DNA of 64,000 nucleotides from Iningainema tapete BLCC-T55. Lineage in GTDB: Bacteria > Cyanobacteriota > Cyanobacteriia > Cyanobacteriales > Nostocaceae. Made by a program: the position numbers and the translations under genes. The notes under the pieces were generated by a model. The model saw nothing but the letters and a program-made list of their open reading frames with translations. It searched no databases and was not told where the DNA came from. The stretch spans positions 62,001 through 126,000 of the forward strand of contig NZ_JACXAE010000110.1 of assembly GCF_014698965.1 (NCBI RefSeq). The letters are read 5' to 3'. Below are positions 1 to 9,189 of the stretch, in pieces; position 1 is the first letter of the stretch, and each line of letters begins with the position of its first letter.

Positions 1-136
1 AAACAATGGTAGATGTAAGGTGAGTTATCAGTCTATTTGTATAAAATTATTGCAGTAATTACTCAGAACATGCTAGCACAAGCTTAGCTGCTTTTACAGA
101 GCGCGATGTTTCAATTTTGTGTTATTTGTCCAAACT

Positions 137-487
137 TCACTCTGCCACTACTTTTTTCAGTAAAGCCATCCACATATCTGAAGGGTCGGAGTAATAATCA
201 ATTTCTTCTATTTGATACAATTCAGAATTAGGTCCGTTTTTCAACATGACGTAATCGCCACGTTTGACTCCTTTACTTTGCGCTGTCATGTAGTATGTAA
301 AGTTACTTACTGCTTCCAGTACATAGTCGCGTCCGCAAACAAATTGACTATAGTCATGGATTTTATTCTTTTGCTGTTTTAATTTAGTTATTATTACATT
401 AATTAATGTAAAAAAAGATACACGAATATTGATAATTGACTTAGTAGAATACATATATACTTGAAAAAATAATGTTGACATCAACAC
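137..487 (-). CDS. conserved hypothetical protein, start uncertain
   Basis: This is a 116-residue open frame. The C-terminal 70 or so residues (from FVCGRDYVLEAVSNFTYY to the end) look like a short conserved cyanobacterial protein of unknown function: they are polar, with several Tyr and Asp residues and the run EIDYYSDPSDMW. The first 45 residues are hydrophobic and AT-rich in coding and do not look conserved. The true start may therefore be a non-ATG codon nearer position 350, or the start has been lost by mutation; I see no good ATG directly before FVCGRDY. No domain with a known reaction is recognised. It faces the left window edge, and bases 1-136 hold nothing recognisable. Confidence 0.5.
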   Translation of the reverse strand: MLMSTLFFQVYMYSTKSIINIRVSFFTLINVIITKLKQQKNKIHDYSQFVCGRDYVLEAVSNFTYYMTAQSKGVKRGDYVMLKNGPNSELYQIEEIDYYSDPSDMWMALLKKVVAE

Positions 488-743
488 GGAGATTGCTTGA
501 CTAACTTTTTACCCAAATAACATTAAAAAAAACTTTGATGAAAAAAAAATAAGGGCATACAGTAGACCATCATAACCTAGTGTTCCCATTGGAACAGTAC
601 TATTTAAAGATTGACAACGGGAAAAGAAAATTCTCAGGTTGAGGCAGTGGGTGGAAAAATTTTGAGCATTTGCCCTAAATTTTTTGTCAGAGTACTTGAC
701 ATTACCCCAGTTGTCACTGCTATATTAAAGAAGGTTAAGCCGT

Positions 744-815
744 TGGGGCGTGGCCAAGTGGTAAGGCAGCGGGTTTTGGTTCCGCTATTCCTAGGTTCGA
801 ATCCTAGCGCCCCAG
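744..815 (+). tRNA. tRNA-Gln (UUG anticodon)
   Basis: The 72-nt cloverleaf can be drawn by hand. Acceptor arm TGGGGCG (744-750) pairs with CGCCCCA (808-814), and G815 is the discriminator base. The anticodon stem GCGGG/TCCGC encloses loop TTTTGGT, giving anticodon TTG at 776-778, hence glutamine. The T arm contains GGTTCGAATCC. The last base pair of the anticodon stem is G-U, because the 3' strand reads TCCGC. CCA is not encoded. The gene stands alone with about 250 bp of non-coding DNA upstream. Confidence 0.96.
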
Positions 816-1361
816 TTTTTCTGAAGAAAGTTATATTAACCTTTTGATTGGGTTCCGTTTGCTTCTGAACCCTAAAGGAGGTTCCGCCTCCAGATGGCAT
901 TCCCATGCTGAGCATGGGAACGACGAAGGAAGTGTGAGTTCTTGAGCAATGAATTTAGGGGCTTGTATCCTTTTTTATTTTTTTTGACTTTTGACTTTTG
1001 ACTTTCCGTAGGGCGTCAGGAATATCACTGAATGTAGGATATGATTAATACTTGAATCAAATAAAAAGTTTAAATAAAGTAACCAAACTTTCTTCTGTAA
1101 TGCTACTCTAGTCATGGAGCCTAGCTCATAATGGAAGAGTTATAAGAAGATTGAACCAGGGTATTAGATCTATCAGATAGAATTTTGACAACCTCAAGCG
1201 AAACTTGGGATTGTGTGTAAATTGTGAATCTTCAACGAATGCAGTAATTTAGCTTGGTGTTGATCAAGGCTTGTTAGTTGGATGCATTCCACTAATCAAT
1301 GCAATTACGAACCAGGCTGGCATTTGCATAAAAAAATCTAGTAACTGAATAGACTGAAGCT
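816..1361. other. intergenic region, no gene seen
   Basis: No coding sequence is supported here. The stretch holds a double-hairpin repeat (877-922), a short tandem heptameric tract with unit TTTGACT at about 984-1005, of the kind common in heterocystous cyanobacteria, and the leader of the exopolysaccharide gene that starts at 1362. No promoter can be assigned with confidence. Confidence 0.6.
877..922. repeat. double-hairpin repeat, copy 1 of 2
   Basis: A small hairpin GGAGG-TTCCG-CCTCC is followed by a second hairpin TTCCCATGC-TGA-GCATGGGAA and then CG. The same two-hairpin arrangement recurs at 4222-4267 with changed loops. It follows the tRNA gene and could act as a terminator, but there is no U-rich tail. 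Confidence 0.75.
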
Positions 1362-3530
1362 ATGTTTCAATCAGAGAAGTATCCTCAAACCTTGATAAAA
1401 ACTGAAGATGAATTAGATTTAGGTCAAATTGGATCTACTTTGCGCCGCCGAGCTTTGTTAATTGTCGGGATGACAGGTGTAGTAGCAACGGCAGCGACGT
1501 TGAAGACAAAAGCAGATCCACCTATATATGAAGGCAATTTTGAGATTTTAACCAAGCCTGTAACAGGAGAAAGCAAGGCGATAGCGAATATTCCTCAAAG
1601 CCTGGGTTCACAACAACAGGGAGCGATGGCACCTCCTGAGTTAGAGTCAGTACCCACCACAATACAAGTACTATACAGTCGAGGCATACTAGATCCAGTT
1701 GTCCAAGTTCTTCAAACTAGATACCCGAACGTAACTTACAACTCAGTAGTTCGCAAACTAAAAATTAAGTCAGAAAAGCCCAACATATTAGAAGTAGAAT
1801 ATACGCACTCAAACCCGCAGCAAGTCCGTGACGTTTTAAGCCTACTCAAAGATGCATATTTGCAGTATAGTTTGGCAGAACGTCAAGAAGAAGTTAATCA
1901 AGCAATTTATTTTGTTAACCAACAAGTAAAGCCACTCAGACAAAGAGTAGAAGATTGGCAAGAAAAACTGCGCACGCTGCGAAGCACAAATAACTTAATC
2001 GATCCAGCACAGAAAGCGCAAGAAGTTTCCAACCATGTTACTGTGTTGACGCAAAACCGATTAGACAATCGAGTACAACTACAACAAATGTTAGCTCGGT
2101 ATAACGGTTTGCAAACAGAGTTAGGACAACAAGCAGGAGCTTCGCCAAGTAATCCATTGCTAAGTGAAAACGCTAGTTACCAAAAACTACTCGCTCAAGT
2201 ACAAGAAGTAAACGCTCAAATTGCTAAACGCTCAACTATCTTCACCAACGAAGAAGAAGGAATGAAGCGTTTGAATGAACAGCAAGCTAATCTAGTTGGA
2301 TTGCTAGAGCAAGAAAGAGCGCGAGTGAACAGAGAATATCAAAGCCGTATTCGGGAATTGCAAACGCGAGATGTTTCTCTAGGTGAGAAAATTAACAGTC
2401 TCAACATCTACTTGAGAACTTTGGCAACGACTAGCCGTGATTACGAGAACATTCAGCGAGAGTTAAGAATCGCCACTGATGCTCTAACACAATTTACAGC
2501 TAAACAACAAGCACTAGAGATAGAAAAAGCGCAAAGGCTACAACCTTGGAAGTCACTCGATCCTAGATTTACTCAAGTTTATCAACCAGCCCCTGCTCCC
2601 GATAATCTAGGAGTAAACTTGGCAATGGGAGGTGTATTAGGGATGTTGCTGGGTGTAGGAGCAGCTTTAGTTTTAGACAAGCTGAGTAACGTATTCTACA
2701 CTACACAAGATCTCAAAGACGCTACTACACTGCCTTTATTAGGTGTAGTTCCCTTGAGAAAAGAACTGGGGGCATTAGCTTTGCAAGAAGATGGCGCTCA
2801 CCAAGCAACCCGCGCCTCTTTCTTTGAAGTTTTTCGTTCTCTTTACACCAATATTCTTCTACTTGGTTCAGATACACCAATTCGCTCACTGGTAATTAGT
2901 TCAGCACAACCAGAAGAAGGTAAGACTACTGTTGCTATACAATTAGCCTTAGCCGCAGCAGCAATGGGGCAAAGAGTATTACTAGTAGATGCGAATCTTC
3001 GTTGTCCTACCATACACAACCGAGTAGGACTAATGAATATTCAAGGATTAACCGATCTCATCTCTCAAGACTTAGACTGGAGCAATGTGATTGAGCGATC
3101 GCCTTTAGAAGACAACCTATTTGTTCTTACCGCAGGTCCGGTTCCTCCTGATTCTACCAGATTGCTTGCCTCTCACAAAATGCAAGACTTGATGGACAAC
3201 TTACAATCCTCTTTTGATTTAGTAATTTATGATACTCCACCTCTAGTTGGTTTTGCGGATGCAAACTTGCTAGCCGCCAATACCAATGGAGTAATGCTAG
3301 TCGCAGGATTGCGCAATCTCAAGCGTACTGTATTCCATCAAGCACTGGAGGAAATCCAAGTAGCTGGTACTCCTGTTTTAGGAGTGGTAGCTAATAAATC
3401 TAAAGACGCTACACCTGCTTCTCACAGTCACTACCAACAGTACTACAGACAGAGCGTAAGTATAGAGAGGGTTGGAGAAGAAAGTAACAATACTAACTCA
3501 AAAACAATTGCTCTCAAGAGAATTAAATGA
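1362..3530 (+). CDS. Wzc/GumC-type polysaccharide co-polymerase with tyrosine-kinase domain
   Basis: This 722-residue protein is of the polysaccharide co-polymerase 2a/bacterial tyrosine kinase type. An N-terminal Wzz-like region has a membrane segment near residues 30-47 (LLIVGMTGVVATAATL). A long periplasmic coiled-coil region spans about 170-400, and a second membrane segment lies near 420-445 (MGGVLGMLLGVGAALVL). The cytoplasmic C-terminal kinase domain carries a deviant Walker A (PEEGKTT), a Walker A' (LLVDANLR) and a Walker B (LVIYDTPP). The C-terminus has a tyrosine cluster (HYQQYYRQ), the usual autophosphorylation tail. Known family members control polymerisation and export of exopolysaccharide or capsule. 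A second, diverged member lies at 6970-9189. The assignment is secure at family level; which polysaccharide is involved is unknown. Confidence 0.9.
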   Translation: MFQSEKYPQTLIKTEDELDLGQIGSTLRRRALLIVGMTGVVATAATLKTKADPPIYEGNFEILTKPVTGESKAIANIPQSLGSQQQGAMAPPELESVPTTIQVLYSRGILDPVVQVLQTRYPNVTYNSVVRKLKIKSEKPNILEVEYTHSNPQQVRDVLSLLKDAYLQYSLAERQEEVNQAIYFVNQQVKPLRQRVEDWQEKLRTLRSTNNLIDPAQKAQEVSNHVTVLTQNRLDNRVQLQQMLARYNGLQTELGQQAGASPSNPLLSENASYQKLLAQVQEVNAQIAKRSTIFTNEEEGMKRLNEQQANLVGLLEQERARVNREYQSRIRELQTRDVSLGEKINSLNIYLRTLATTSRDYENIQRELRIATDALTQFTAKQQALEIEKAQRLQPWKSLDPRFTQVYQPAPAPDNLGVNLAMGGVLGMLLGVGAALVLDKLSNVFYTTQDLKDATTLPLLGVVPLRKELGALALQEDGAHQATRASFFEVFRSLYTNILLLGSDTPIRSLVISSAQPEEGKTTVAIQLALAAAAMGQRVLLVDANLRCPTIHNRVGLMNIQGLTDLISQDLDWSNVIERSPLEDNLFVLTAGPVPPDSTRLLASHKMQDLMDNLQSSFDLVIYDTPPLVGFADANLLAANTNGVMLVAGLRNLKRTVFHQALEEIQVAGTPVLGVVANKSKDATPASHSHYQQYYRQSVSIERVGEESNNTNSKTIALKRIK

Positions 3531-3597
3531 GGTTCGACACTCAGAACCTCAACAGGGTGCAATAATTTTTCGCAAGTGAAAATTTTTATTTTAAAAC

Positions 3598-3625
3598 TAG
3601 AGGGCGAACAGCCGTTTGCCCCTAC
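3598..3625. repeat. 28-bp palindrome of the GGGCGAAC...TTTGCCCCTAC family
   Basis: This imperfect palindrome has TAGAGGGCGAAC on the left and GTTTGCCCCTAC on the right. It lies between the convergent genes ending at 3530 and 3622, and its last bases supply the stop codon of the minus-strand gene. A close relative lies at 48238-48265. It may serve as a bidirectional terminator. Confidence 0.75.
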
Positions 3626-4101
3626 TTGTCGGGAGATTTTAAAGCCAGATCTAACACTTGTCTTGCCTGTTCTGCTTTTGAACGGGCTTCTTGATAACGC
3701 ATATTCGCTTGAGCAAAATTTTTCAGAACTTTAAAACCTTCCTTTAAACGAGTAATTTCTTCTTCAGTCACAGAATTATCTGTAAACAAGACATCAACAG
3801 CTTTGCGAACTTCCATAGCTTCAGTGCGAGTCTCCTGCACCTTAAGCTTGAGTGTAGCCAGATTACTCAACACCTGTACAGCTTGTGTAATAGCATCTTC
3901 ACCGCTATCACCTTCTACTGGTGTTTCTTTTACTTCTATTAGTTGTTGAGGACCAAATCCCTCTTCGAGATCTGTAGGTAACTTACCATCATCCATCAGT
4001 TGCATCAACTGATCCATAGCTTTGTCACGGGCTTTAGCTGAATCTTTGCCAGGAACAGAGATGATGATTTCTGGGCTTTGAGCAAGAGTATACTGAACCA
4101 T
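3622..4101 (-). CDS. conserved cyanobacterial hypothetical protein
   Basis: This 159-residue soluble, acidic protein has no signal peptide or membrane segment. The N-terminal 60 residues (PEIIISVPGKDSAKARDKAMD and onward) look like a compact domain with a LPTDLEEGFGP loop. The rest is charged and predicted helical, with heptad-like spacing (LKVQETRTEAMEVRKAV, RYQEARSKAEQARQVL). I recognise it only as a conserved cyanobacterial protein of unknown role. The stop codon falls in a palindromic repeat. It is convergent with the polysaccharide gene at 1362-3530, so it is probably transcribed on its own. Confidence 0.75.
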   Translation of the reverse strand: MVQYTLAQSPEIIISVPGKDSAKARDKAMDQLMQLMDDGKLPTDLEEGFGPQQLIEVKETPVEGDSGEDAITQAVQVLSNLATLKLKVQETRTEAMEVRKAVDVLFTDNSVTEEEITRLKEGFKVLKNFAQANMRYQEARSKAEQARQVLDLALKSPDK

Positions 4102-4221
4102 ATTTAGGCAGAAAATTTGCTACTCAATTAAGTAGGAGGAATCAATTCTAACGTAAAATCTAATTATAAAACTAGTTAAATATTAACCAATGTAGAAAAA
4201 ATTTGGGTGATTTATATTTTG

Positions 4222-4267
4222 TGAGGCTCCGCCTCATGAAGCCATTCCCATGCAAAGCATGGGAACG
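4222..4267. repeat. double-hairpin repeat, copy 2 of 2
   Basis: TGAGG-CTCCG-CCTCA is followed by TTCCCATGC-AAA-GCATGGGAA and CG, the same architecture as 877-922. The stems are preserved while the loops differ (AAA here, TGA there), which suggests the hairpin structure is what is conserved. It lies between divergent genes. Confidence 0.75.
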
Positions 4268-4370
4268 AGATGAACTAAACAAATTCCTCGCCTGCCTTCT
4301 GCCTTCTTCTGCCTTCATCAAAAATAAAACTTTATACTGAAAGAAGATGAATTTCTCTTGAGGGAAGAGG

Positions 4371-5606
4371 ATGGCTCCCAATCCCACTATTATACAAGCG
4401 GTGGAACAATTAGGCTACCGCGTTACCGTTGGTGATGTAGCAACCCAAGCAGGATTAAATGTTGCAGAAACAAATCAAGGGTTATTAGCCCTTGCTTCTG
4501 ACGCAGGCGGACATTTACAGGTATCCGATACAGGTGATATTATTTACGTATTTTCTCAAGATTTAAACGCAAAATTACGTAATAAGTATTTGCGATTACG
4601 GTTGCAGGAATGGTGGAAAAAGGTTTGGAGTGTTCTGTTTTATCTAATTAGAATATCCTTTGGAATTTTCTTAATTGTTTCCATAGCTTTAATTGCTATG
4701 TCCATTATCATGATTGTTACGGCAATCAATTCAGACCGTGATAGTGGCGATAGTGGCGGCAACTTTAGTGGTGGCTTCTTCTATTTCCCAGATTTATTTT
4801 GGTATCTTAGTCCAGATTATGACACCCGTCAGCAACAAAGACGGCGCGAGAAAAGCAATCTGAATTTCTTTGAAGCAGTGTTTTCGTTTTTGTTTGGTGA
4901 TGGTAATCCCAACGTCAAGTTAGAAGAACGTCGTTGGCAAACAATTGCTACCGTAATTAGGAGTAATCGTGGTGCTGTAGTAGCTGAACAAATTGCTCCA
5001 TATCTGGACGATCTAGGGTTCGGCTCTGCAAAAGACTATGAAGATTATATGTTACCCGTTCTCACTCGCTTTAACGGACAACCAGCAGTAAGTCCTGAAG
5101 GGGAAATTGTCTATTACTTCCCACAATTGCAAGTTACTGCCGTTAAACAGCACGAGCAACCAGTACCAGTTTATCTGGAAGAATTACCTTGGCGCTTCAG
5201 TGCAGCAACTTCAGGACAAGTTCTCCTCAGTGCTGGATTGGGTGTAGCCAACTTTGTCGGTGCTTTAGTACTAGGAAGTTTATTAAGAGATGGGGCTGCT
5301 TCCATTGGTGGATTAGTAGGTTTTGTGCAACTCATCTACTGGGTGCTATTGGGTTACGGAACGGGTTTTTTGATTGTACCGTTAGTACGTTATTTCTGGA
5401 TTCAATGGCGCAATCAAAAAATTGCTGCACGTAATGGCGATCGCCGCTCTAGAGCTAAGCTATTAGCAAGCGCAGATACTTCTTTGCAACAGAAAATCGC
5501 CTATGCGCATCAGTTTGCCAACGAAAAATTCATCAGCAAAGAAGATTTAGCATACACCACAGAATCTGACTTACTGGAACAGGAATTTGGGAGACTAGGA
5601 GAGTAG
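4371..5606 (+). CDS. conserved cyanobacterial membrane protein, unknown function
   Basis: This 411-residue protein starts MAPNPTIIQAVEQLGYRVTVGDVA. An N-terminal winged-helix-like segment of about 70 residues is followed by a long hydrophobic segment (about 85-120), a Gly/Ser-rich then Tyr-rich loop, a cytoplasmic-type region, and two more hydrophobic segments near 280-345. The segment VIRSNRGAVVAEQIAPYLDD appears to be a second helical domain related to the N-terminal one. I recognise the overall family as conserved in cyanobacteria, with possible plastid relatives, but know no proven function. It lies upstream of, and convergent with, a SpoIID-domain gene; the two are separated only by a palindromic repeat. 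Confidence 0.8.
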   Translation: MAPNPTIIQAVEQLGYRVTVGDVATQAGLNVAETNQGLLALASDAGGHLQVSDTGDIIYVFSQDLNAKLRNKYLRLRLQEWWKKVWSVLFYLIRISFGIFLIVSIALIAMSIIMIVTAINSDRDSGDSGGNFSGGFFYFPDLFWYLSPDYDTRQQQRRREKSNLNFFEAVFSFLFGDGNPNVKLEERRWQTIATVIRSNRGAVVAEQIAPYLDDLGFGSAKDYEDYMLPVLTRFNGQPAVSPEGEIVYYFPQLQVTAVKQHEQPVPVYLEELPWRFSAATSGQVLLSAGLGVANFVGALVLGSLLRDGAASIGGLVGFVQLIYWVLLGYGTGFLIVPLVRYFWIQWRNQKIAARNGDRRSRAKLLASADTSLQQKIAYAHQFANEKFISKEDLAYTTESDLLEQEFGRLGE

Positions 5607-5612
5607 GGGAGA

Positions 5613-5652
5613 TTAATCGCGTCTGTACAGACGCGATTAATCGCGTCTCTAC
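5613..5652. repeat. perfect 28-bp palindrome plus extra half-arm
   Basis: TTAATCGCGTCTGT and its exact reverse complement form a perfect 28-bp palindrome at 5613-5640, followed by a further CGCGTCTCTAC half-site. It lies between the convergent genes ending at 5606 and 5649 and touches the second. It is related to the GTAGAGACG...CGTCTCTAC family and is a plausible bidirectional terminator. Confidence 0.8.
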
Positions 5653-6791
5653 TTCGCTCGAATAGGCGCGAGGGCTACGCCTCGGTAATAATAATTCAAA
5701 ATTTGCAGGTGGTTGTATCCCTGCCGTGCTAGATTATAAGCCCCCCACTGACTCATACCCAAACCATGTCCGTAGCCAAGTCCTTTAAGAATAAAACCAC
5801 CATTGCCGTTAGAAATAGAGAAGCGGGTGCTTTTAAGTTTGAGTGCTGTACGTACCTCTTCACCTCTGAGTATCTTCTCTCCCTTGTCGCCAACAATTTT
5901 TAAAGCTTTCACACTGCGAAACGGCGAAAAAGTCTGTGGAATCATCTGCTTAACATTGCCTACTTCTGGGATTTGAGCGCTAATTTCCCCAGGAGAAAAA
6001 GTTCTCACCCAATTGCATTCACTAATATTTTGGTCGTAGTCAGGAACAGCACGTAGGTAAGGTAGATTATTTCCCCAAACATCTTCTACATTTTCAGTAT
6101 GTCCCCCCGAACAAGCATGGAACACAGAGAGAATAATTTGGTTTTTGTAAGTTAGTACCTCTCCCGCCGTGGCGTCTACTGCAGCATAGATAGTGGGAGA
6201 TTCACTGCTGACACCTTGGTAAATTTGCCAACGATCTGGGCTACTGCCTAAATCATAAATCGGATTATTGCGCTGTCTTTCGCGTTCATAAAGGGCGAAG
6301 GTACGGGCAGCGATCGCTTGCGCTTTCAGTGCTGCTTGAGGCCATCTTCTGTCCATTTCGCCCCCAATCACGCTGTAGAGATACTCTTCTAAATCTACCC
6401 AGTTTACAGCCGTTAACCCTTTTCCGGTGGGTACAACAAGAGTCCTACCTCGATACCAGCGATCCTTAATAAAAACAAATCCTTTACCTGTCGGCTCAAT
6501 CCAAAATAAATTAGACTGCCACTTATTCAAAGCTACTCCACCAGGAACAGCTTGAGCAAAAAAAGAACTCTTTCCTGGTAATTGTCCCAAAGTACGACCA
6601 CTAACATCCTTAACTACAGCAGTCGTAGAACTACCAACTTTTACTTGATTGACATCCCTCTCAATTGCTATACGCAGAATGACAGAAGCTTGAGATGGGG
6701 CAATCAAAGCAAACCAGAAGAGAATACTCAGCCACCAATGGCGTCCTTTAATCTGGGAAAATAGCGAGGCTAGTAACAGTTGGAATTTCAT
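5649..6791 (-). CDS. SpoIID/LytB domain protein
   Basis: This 380-residue secreted protein has an N-terminal signal or anchor (LSILFWFALIAPSQA, about residues 20-36) followed by a SpoIID/LytB domain. Family hallmarks are LEEYLYSVIGGEM, the acidic residue in the sporulation lytic transglycosylase site; KAQAIAARTFALYERERQ; the HACSGGHTENVEDVWG region; and the C-terminal GYGHGLGMSQWGA. In Bacillus, SpoIID cuts peptidoglycan glycan strands and LytB modifies amidase activity. Cyanobacterial members are presumed to be envelope or cell-wall enzymes. It lies between two polysaccharide-export kinases but is not in an operon with either. Confidence 0.9.
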   Translation of the reverse strand: MKFQLLLASLFSQIKGRHWWLSILFWFALIAPSQASVILRIAIERDVNQVKVGSSTTAVVKDVSGRTLGQLPGKSSFFAQAVPGGVALNKWQSNLFWIEPTGKGFVFIKDRWYRGRTLVVPTGKGLTAVNWVDLEEYLYSVIGGEMDRRWPQAALKAQAIAARTFALYERERQRNNPIYDLGSSPDRWQIYQGVSSESPTIYAAVDATAGEVLTYKNQIILSVFHACSGGHTENVEDVWGNNLPYLRAVPDYDQNISECNWVRTFSPGEISAQIPEVGNVKQMIPQTFSPFRSVKALKIVGDKGEKILRGEEVRTALKLKSTRFSISNGNGGFILKGLGYGHGLGMSQWGAYNLARQGYNHLQILNYYYRGVALAPIRAK

Positions 6792-6869
6792 GCTAATAAT
6801 TTTTATTCGCTGTTATGTATGTTTGACGCTTTGTTTTTAAGTAGTTTCCTTAGTCGCGTTTGAAATTAT

Positions 6870-6932
6870 AACCGCAAAGGCGCGAAGAGCGCGAAGAAAT
6901 TTTCCTTCGTGTCCAAGCGCGTCTTTGTGGTT
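6870..6932. repeat. CGCAAAG/CGCGAAG dispersed repeat
   Basis: A tract with inverted ends AACCGCAAAG...CTTTGTGGTT and internal GCGCGAAGA units lies upstream of the SpoIID gene. Similar tracts occur at 22262-22296 and at about 32745-32777. This is common cyanobacterial dispersed-repeat material, with no coding potential. Confidence 0.6.
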
Positions 6933-6969
6933 CAATACTTAAATTGACTTGCTAAAGGATAAACAATCC

Positions 6970-9189
6970 TTATACAGTAGCAGGTTCGCTTACTTCATTA
7001 GCAAGAATTCCCATCACATTCAACTTACTGACAATATCTGTAGCTTGGATTACTTCACTTGCAGTTACCTTACCCATGCGTGCCACCATGACGATACCTT
7101 GAGACAGAGAGGCCAAAATTCTGCCATCTACTGTGCCGAGAATGGGAGGAGCATCGATGAGCACAAGATCGTAAGTTTGTGCAAAAAACTCCAGTAGTTC
7201 TTTCATTCGCTGGGAACTCAGTAACTTCACAGTATCTTCTGGCGTGGGTCCTGCAGTCAATACGTCAATAGAAGGGTGAATGGGCTGGATATATTCTTGA
7301 ACTGATGAATTTGTCTCTTCGATTAATAATAGAGATAGCCCCCAGTCATTAGAAAGCCCCAAAATTTTGTGTAGGTGTGGCGATCGCATGTTAGCATCAA
7401 TCACTAGTACCCGTTGATGCATCCGTGCTGCACTATCGGCAAGCCCCAATGCTACAGTTGACTTTCCTTCTCCTGAAACTGCTGAAGTCAACATCAACGA
7501 TTTAGAGGATACTTGAGGCGTGAGGATTTGAATATTTTGGTACGCCATATCCAGCGTTTCATGAGTTGGCAAAGAAGTATAGATATCTTGTGATTCTTCT
7601 TTACGGCTTTTACCATTCCAAGGCAAGCTCAAAAATCTTTTTTTCCCACCAAAGCGACGACAGTGAGGGACTGTTCCAAGTAACCGTAAGTTAGTTAACT
7701 GCTGTAAGTCTTGTGTAGAATAGATTGTGTTGTGAGACATTTCCCACATTAAGGCGGCTAAAATACCCACTAGTGGTGCCATTAACCCTCCCCCAAAGAG
7801 AAATAGTAATCTATTGCTACCTAAGTAGGTTCCTCGTTGGGGTTCTTCCAAAATTTGCCAATTCAACCCTGCTTGAGCGATTTTTATTCCCAAAAGTTGT
7901 TGTGCGCTATTGAGTTGCTCAAGTGTTTTGCGATGAGTTTCTACATCTGGTAATAAACGGTTGTACTGAGAGATTAAGTTTGGATATTTACTTAATTCTG
8001 CGCGAATTTGCTGTTCTGTTTCACTGAGGCTTTTTTCATTTGCACGTAATCCCTGAACAGCCGTTTGCAATTTAACTAACTCTTCAGTTAACTTCCGATC
8101 TACTGTAGCATTTTCTGATGAAGTAGATTGTAGTTCTCTTGTAATGGTAAAATCTGGAGTATCAAGATTAATTTCTAGTTGGTCTTGTGGCGAAAGCGAG
8201 ACTTTCTGTAATAATGCCATTTGACTCTGACGCTGCTGTAGTAGTTTTTGTACCACTGGTGAGTCATCAGTATAGCGCAGTCGTTCTTCTGCCAAAGCTA
8301 CTTCAGTCTTTTGAACTTCGTTAAGTAGCATTTGATAGCGATTGGGTGGCTTCAAACCAGAAACAAAAACTGCTTTCTGACTTGAAGATGCTATTTCCTG
8401 CTGCAAATTACTGCTTCTCGCCTGTAAATCTTGAAGTTGTGCGCGAGTAATTTGCAGTTGTTTTCTAATATCAGCAAGAGACTGGAGAAGAATTCTACCT
8501 TGTACCTCTGGATCAAGCAAATTATTATTTTTACGAAACTTCTCCAAATTTTTCTGAGCTTGATTCAAACGTGACTTAACTTTGGGTAATTGTTCGTTAA
8601 TAAATGAAATTCCTTTACTAAGACGCTGTTTTTGTTGCTCTATGTTGTGCTTTTGATACACATTCTGTAAAGCTTGAAGGACTTTTTGTACTTTCAGAGG
8701 ATCATCATCTTGAAAAGAAACTTCTAATACCTGACTAAGAATTTTGTTCTCTCCAGGCGGTTCTTGTACCGAAGTTATAACTAAAGGTGCTGATTTTTTA
8801 CCTTTACCCTTAATCCGGTCTACTGTAATATCTGAATACTCATGACGGAGAGAATCTACAGCCTTTTGTATCAGCATAGAACTCAACATCAGCTTCATTT
8901 GTGGAGTGTAGTCATTATCAATATTATCAACCACTCCCAACTCAGAGCCAAAGAGTTGGTTATTTAACTTTCCTTCATCTATTCTAGAACTTACTAGAAT
9001 CTGCATAGAACTTTGGTACGTCGGTTTTGCAATTAAAGCCAAAATACTTGCAACTGCTAAAACGACAAAGGAAACAGTCAATATTATCCTACGTCTCTTT
9101 AGTAAAATTGTAGAGATTTGTTTGATGTTAACTCTACGTTGTGGGGAAGCAAGAATTAGCTTTCCTCGATTCAAACCAATGTTAGCCAC
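6970..9189 (-). CDS. Wzc/GumC-type polysaccharide co-polymerase/ATPase, no C-terminal Tyr cluster
   Basis: At 739 residues this is the second polysaccharide co-polymerase of the window. The first membrane segment is near 33-52 (IILTVSFVVLAVASILALIA). It is followed by a long coiled-coil region rich in Gln and Leu (about 190-440), a second membrane segment near 465-485, and a BY-kinase-like domain with Walker A GEGKSTV, Walker A' LVIDANMR and Walker B LVLIDAPP. Unlike the gene at 1362 it ends shortly after the last strand (ILANEVSEPATV) with no tyrosine-rich tail. It may therefore act as an ATPase without the usual autophosphorylation site. It is expected in exopolysaccharide chain-length control or export. 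Its upstream region is a long AT-rich intergenic stretch. Confidence 0.88.
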   Translation of the reverse strand: MANIGLNRGKLILASPQRRVNIKQISTILLKRRRIILTVSFVVLAVASILALIAKPTYQSSMQILVSSRIDEGKLNNQLFGSELGVVDNIDNDYTPQMKLMLSSMLIQKAVDSLRHEYSDITVDRIKGKGKKSAPLVITSVQEPPGENKILSQVLEVSFQDDDPLKVQKVLQALQNVYQKHNIEQQKQRLSKGISFINEQLPKVKSRLNQAQKNLEKFRKNNNLLDPEVQGRILLQSLADIRKQLQITRAQLQDLQARSSNLQQEIASSSQKAVFVSGLKPPNRYQMLLNEVQKTEVALAEERLRYTDDSPVVQKLLQQRQSQMALLQKVSLSPQDQLEINLDTPDFTITRELQSTSSENATVDRKLTEELVKLQTAVQGLRANEKSLSETEQQIRAELSKYPNLISQYNRLLPDVETHRKTLEQLNSAQQLLGIKIAQAGLNWQILEEPQRGTYLGSNRLLFLFGGGLMAPLVGILAALMWEMSHNTIYSTQDLQQLTNLRLLGTVPHCRRFGGKKRFLSLPWNGKSRKEESQDIYTSLPTHETLDMAYQNIQILTPQVSSKSLMLTSAVSGEGKSTVALGLADSAARMHQRVLVIDANMRSPHLHKILGLSNDWGLSLLLIEETNSSVQEYIQPIHPSIDVLTAGPTPEDTVKLLSSQRMKELLEFFAQTYDLVLIDAPPILGTVDGRILASLSQGIVMVARMGKVTASEVIQATDIVSKLNVMGILANEVSEPATV

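Noticed and set aside
611-847. Open frame on the + strand across the tRNA-Gln gene
   Set aside because: It contains the complete tRNA and a repeat; the peptide has no recognisable features.
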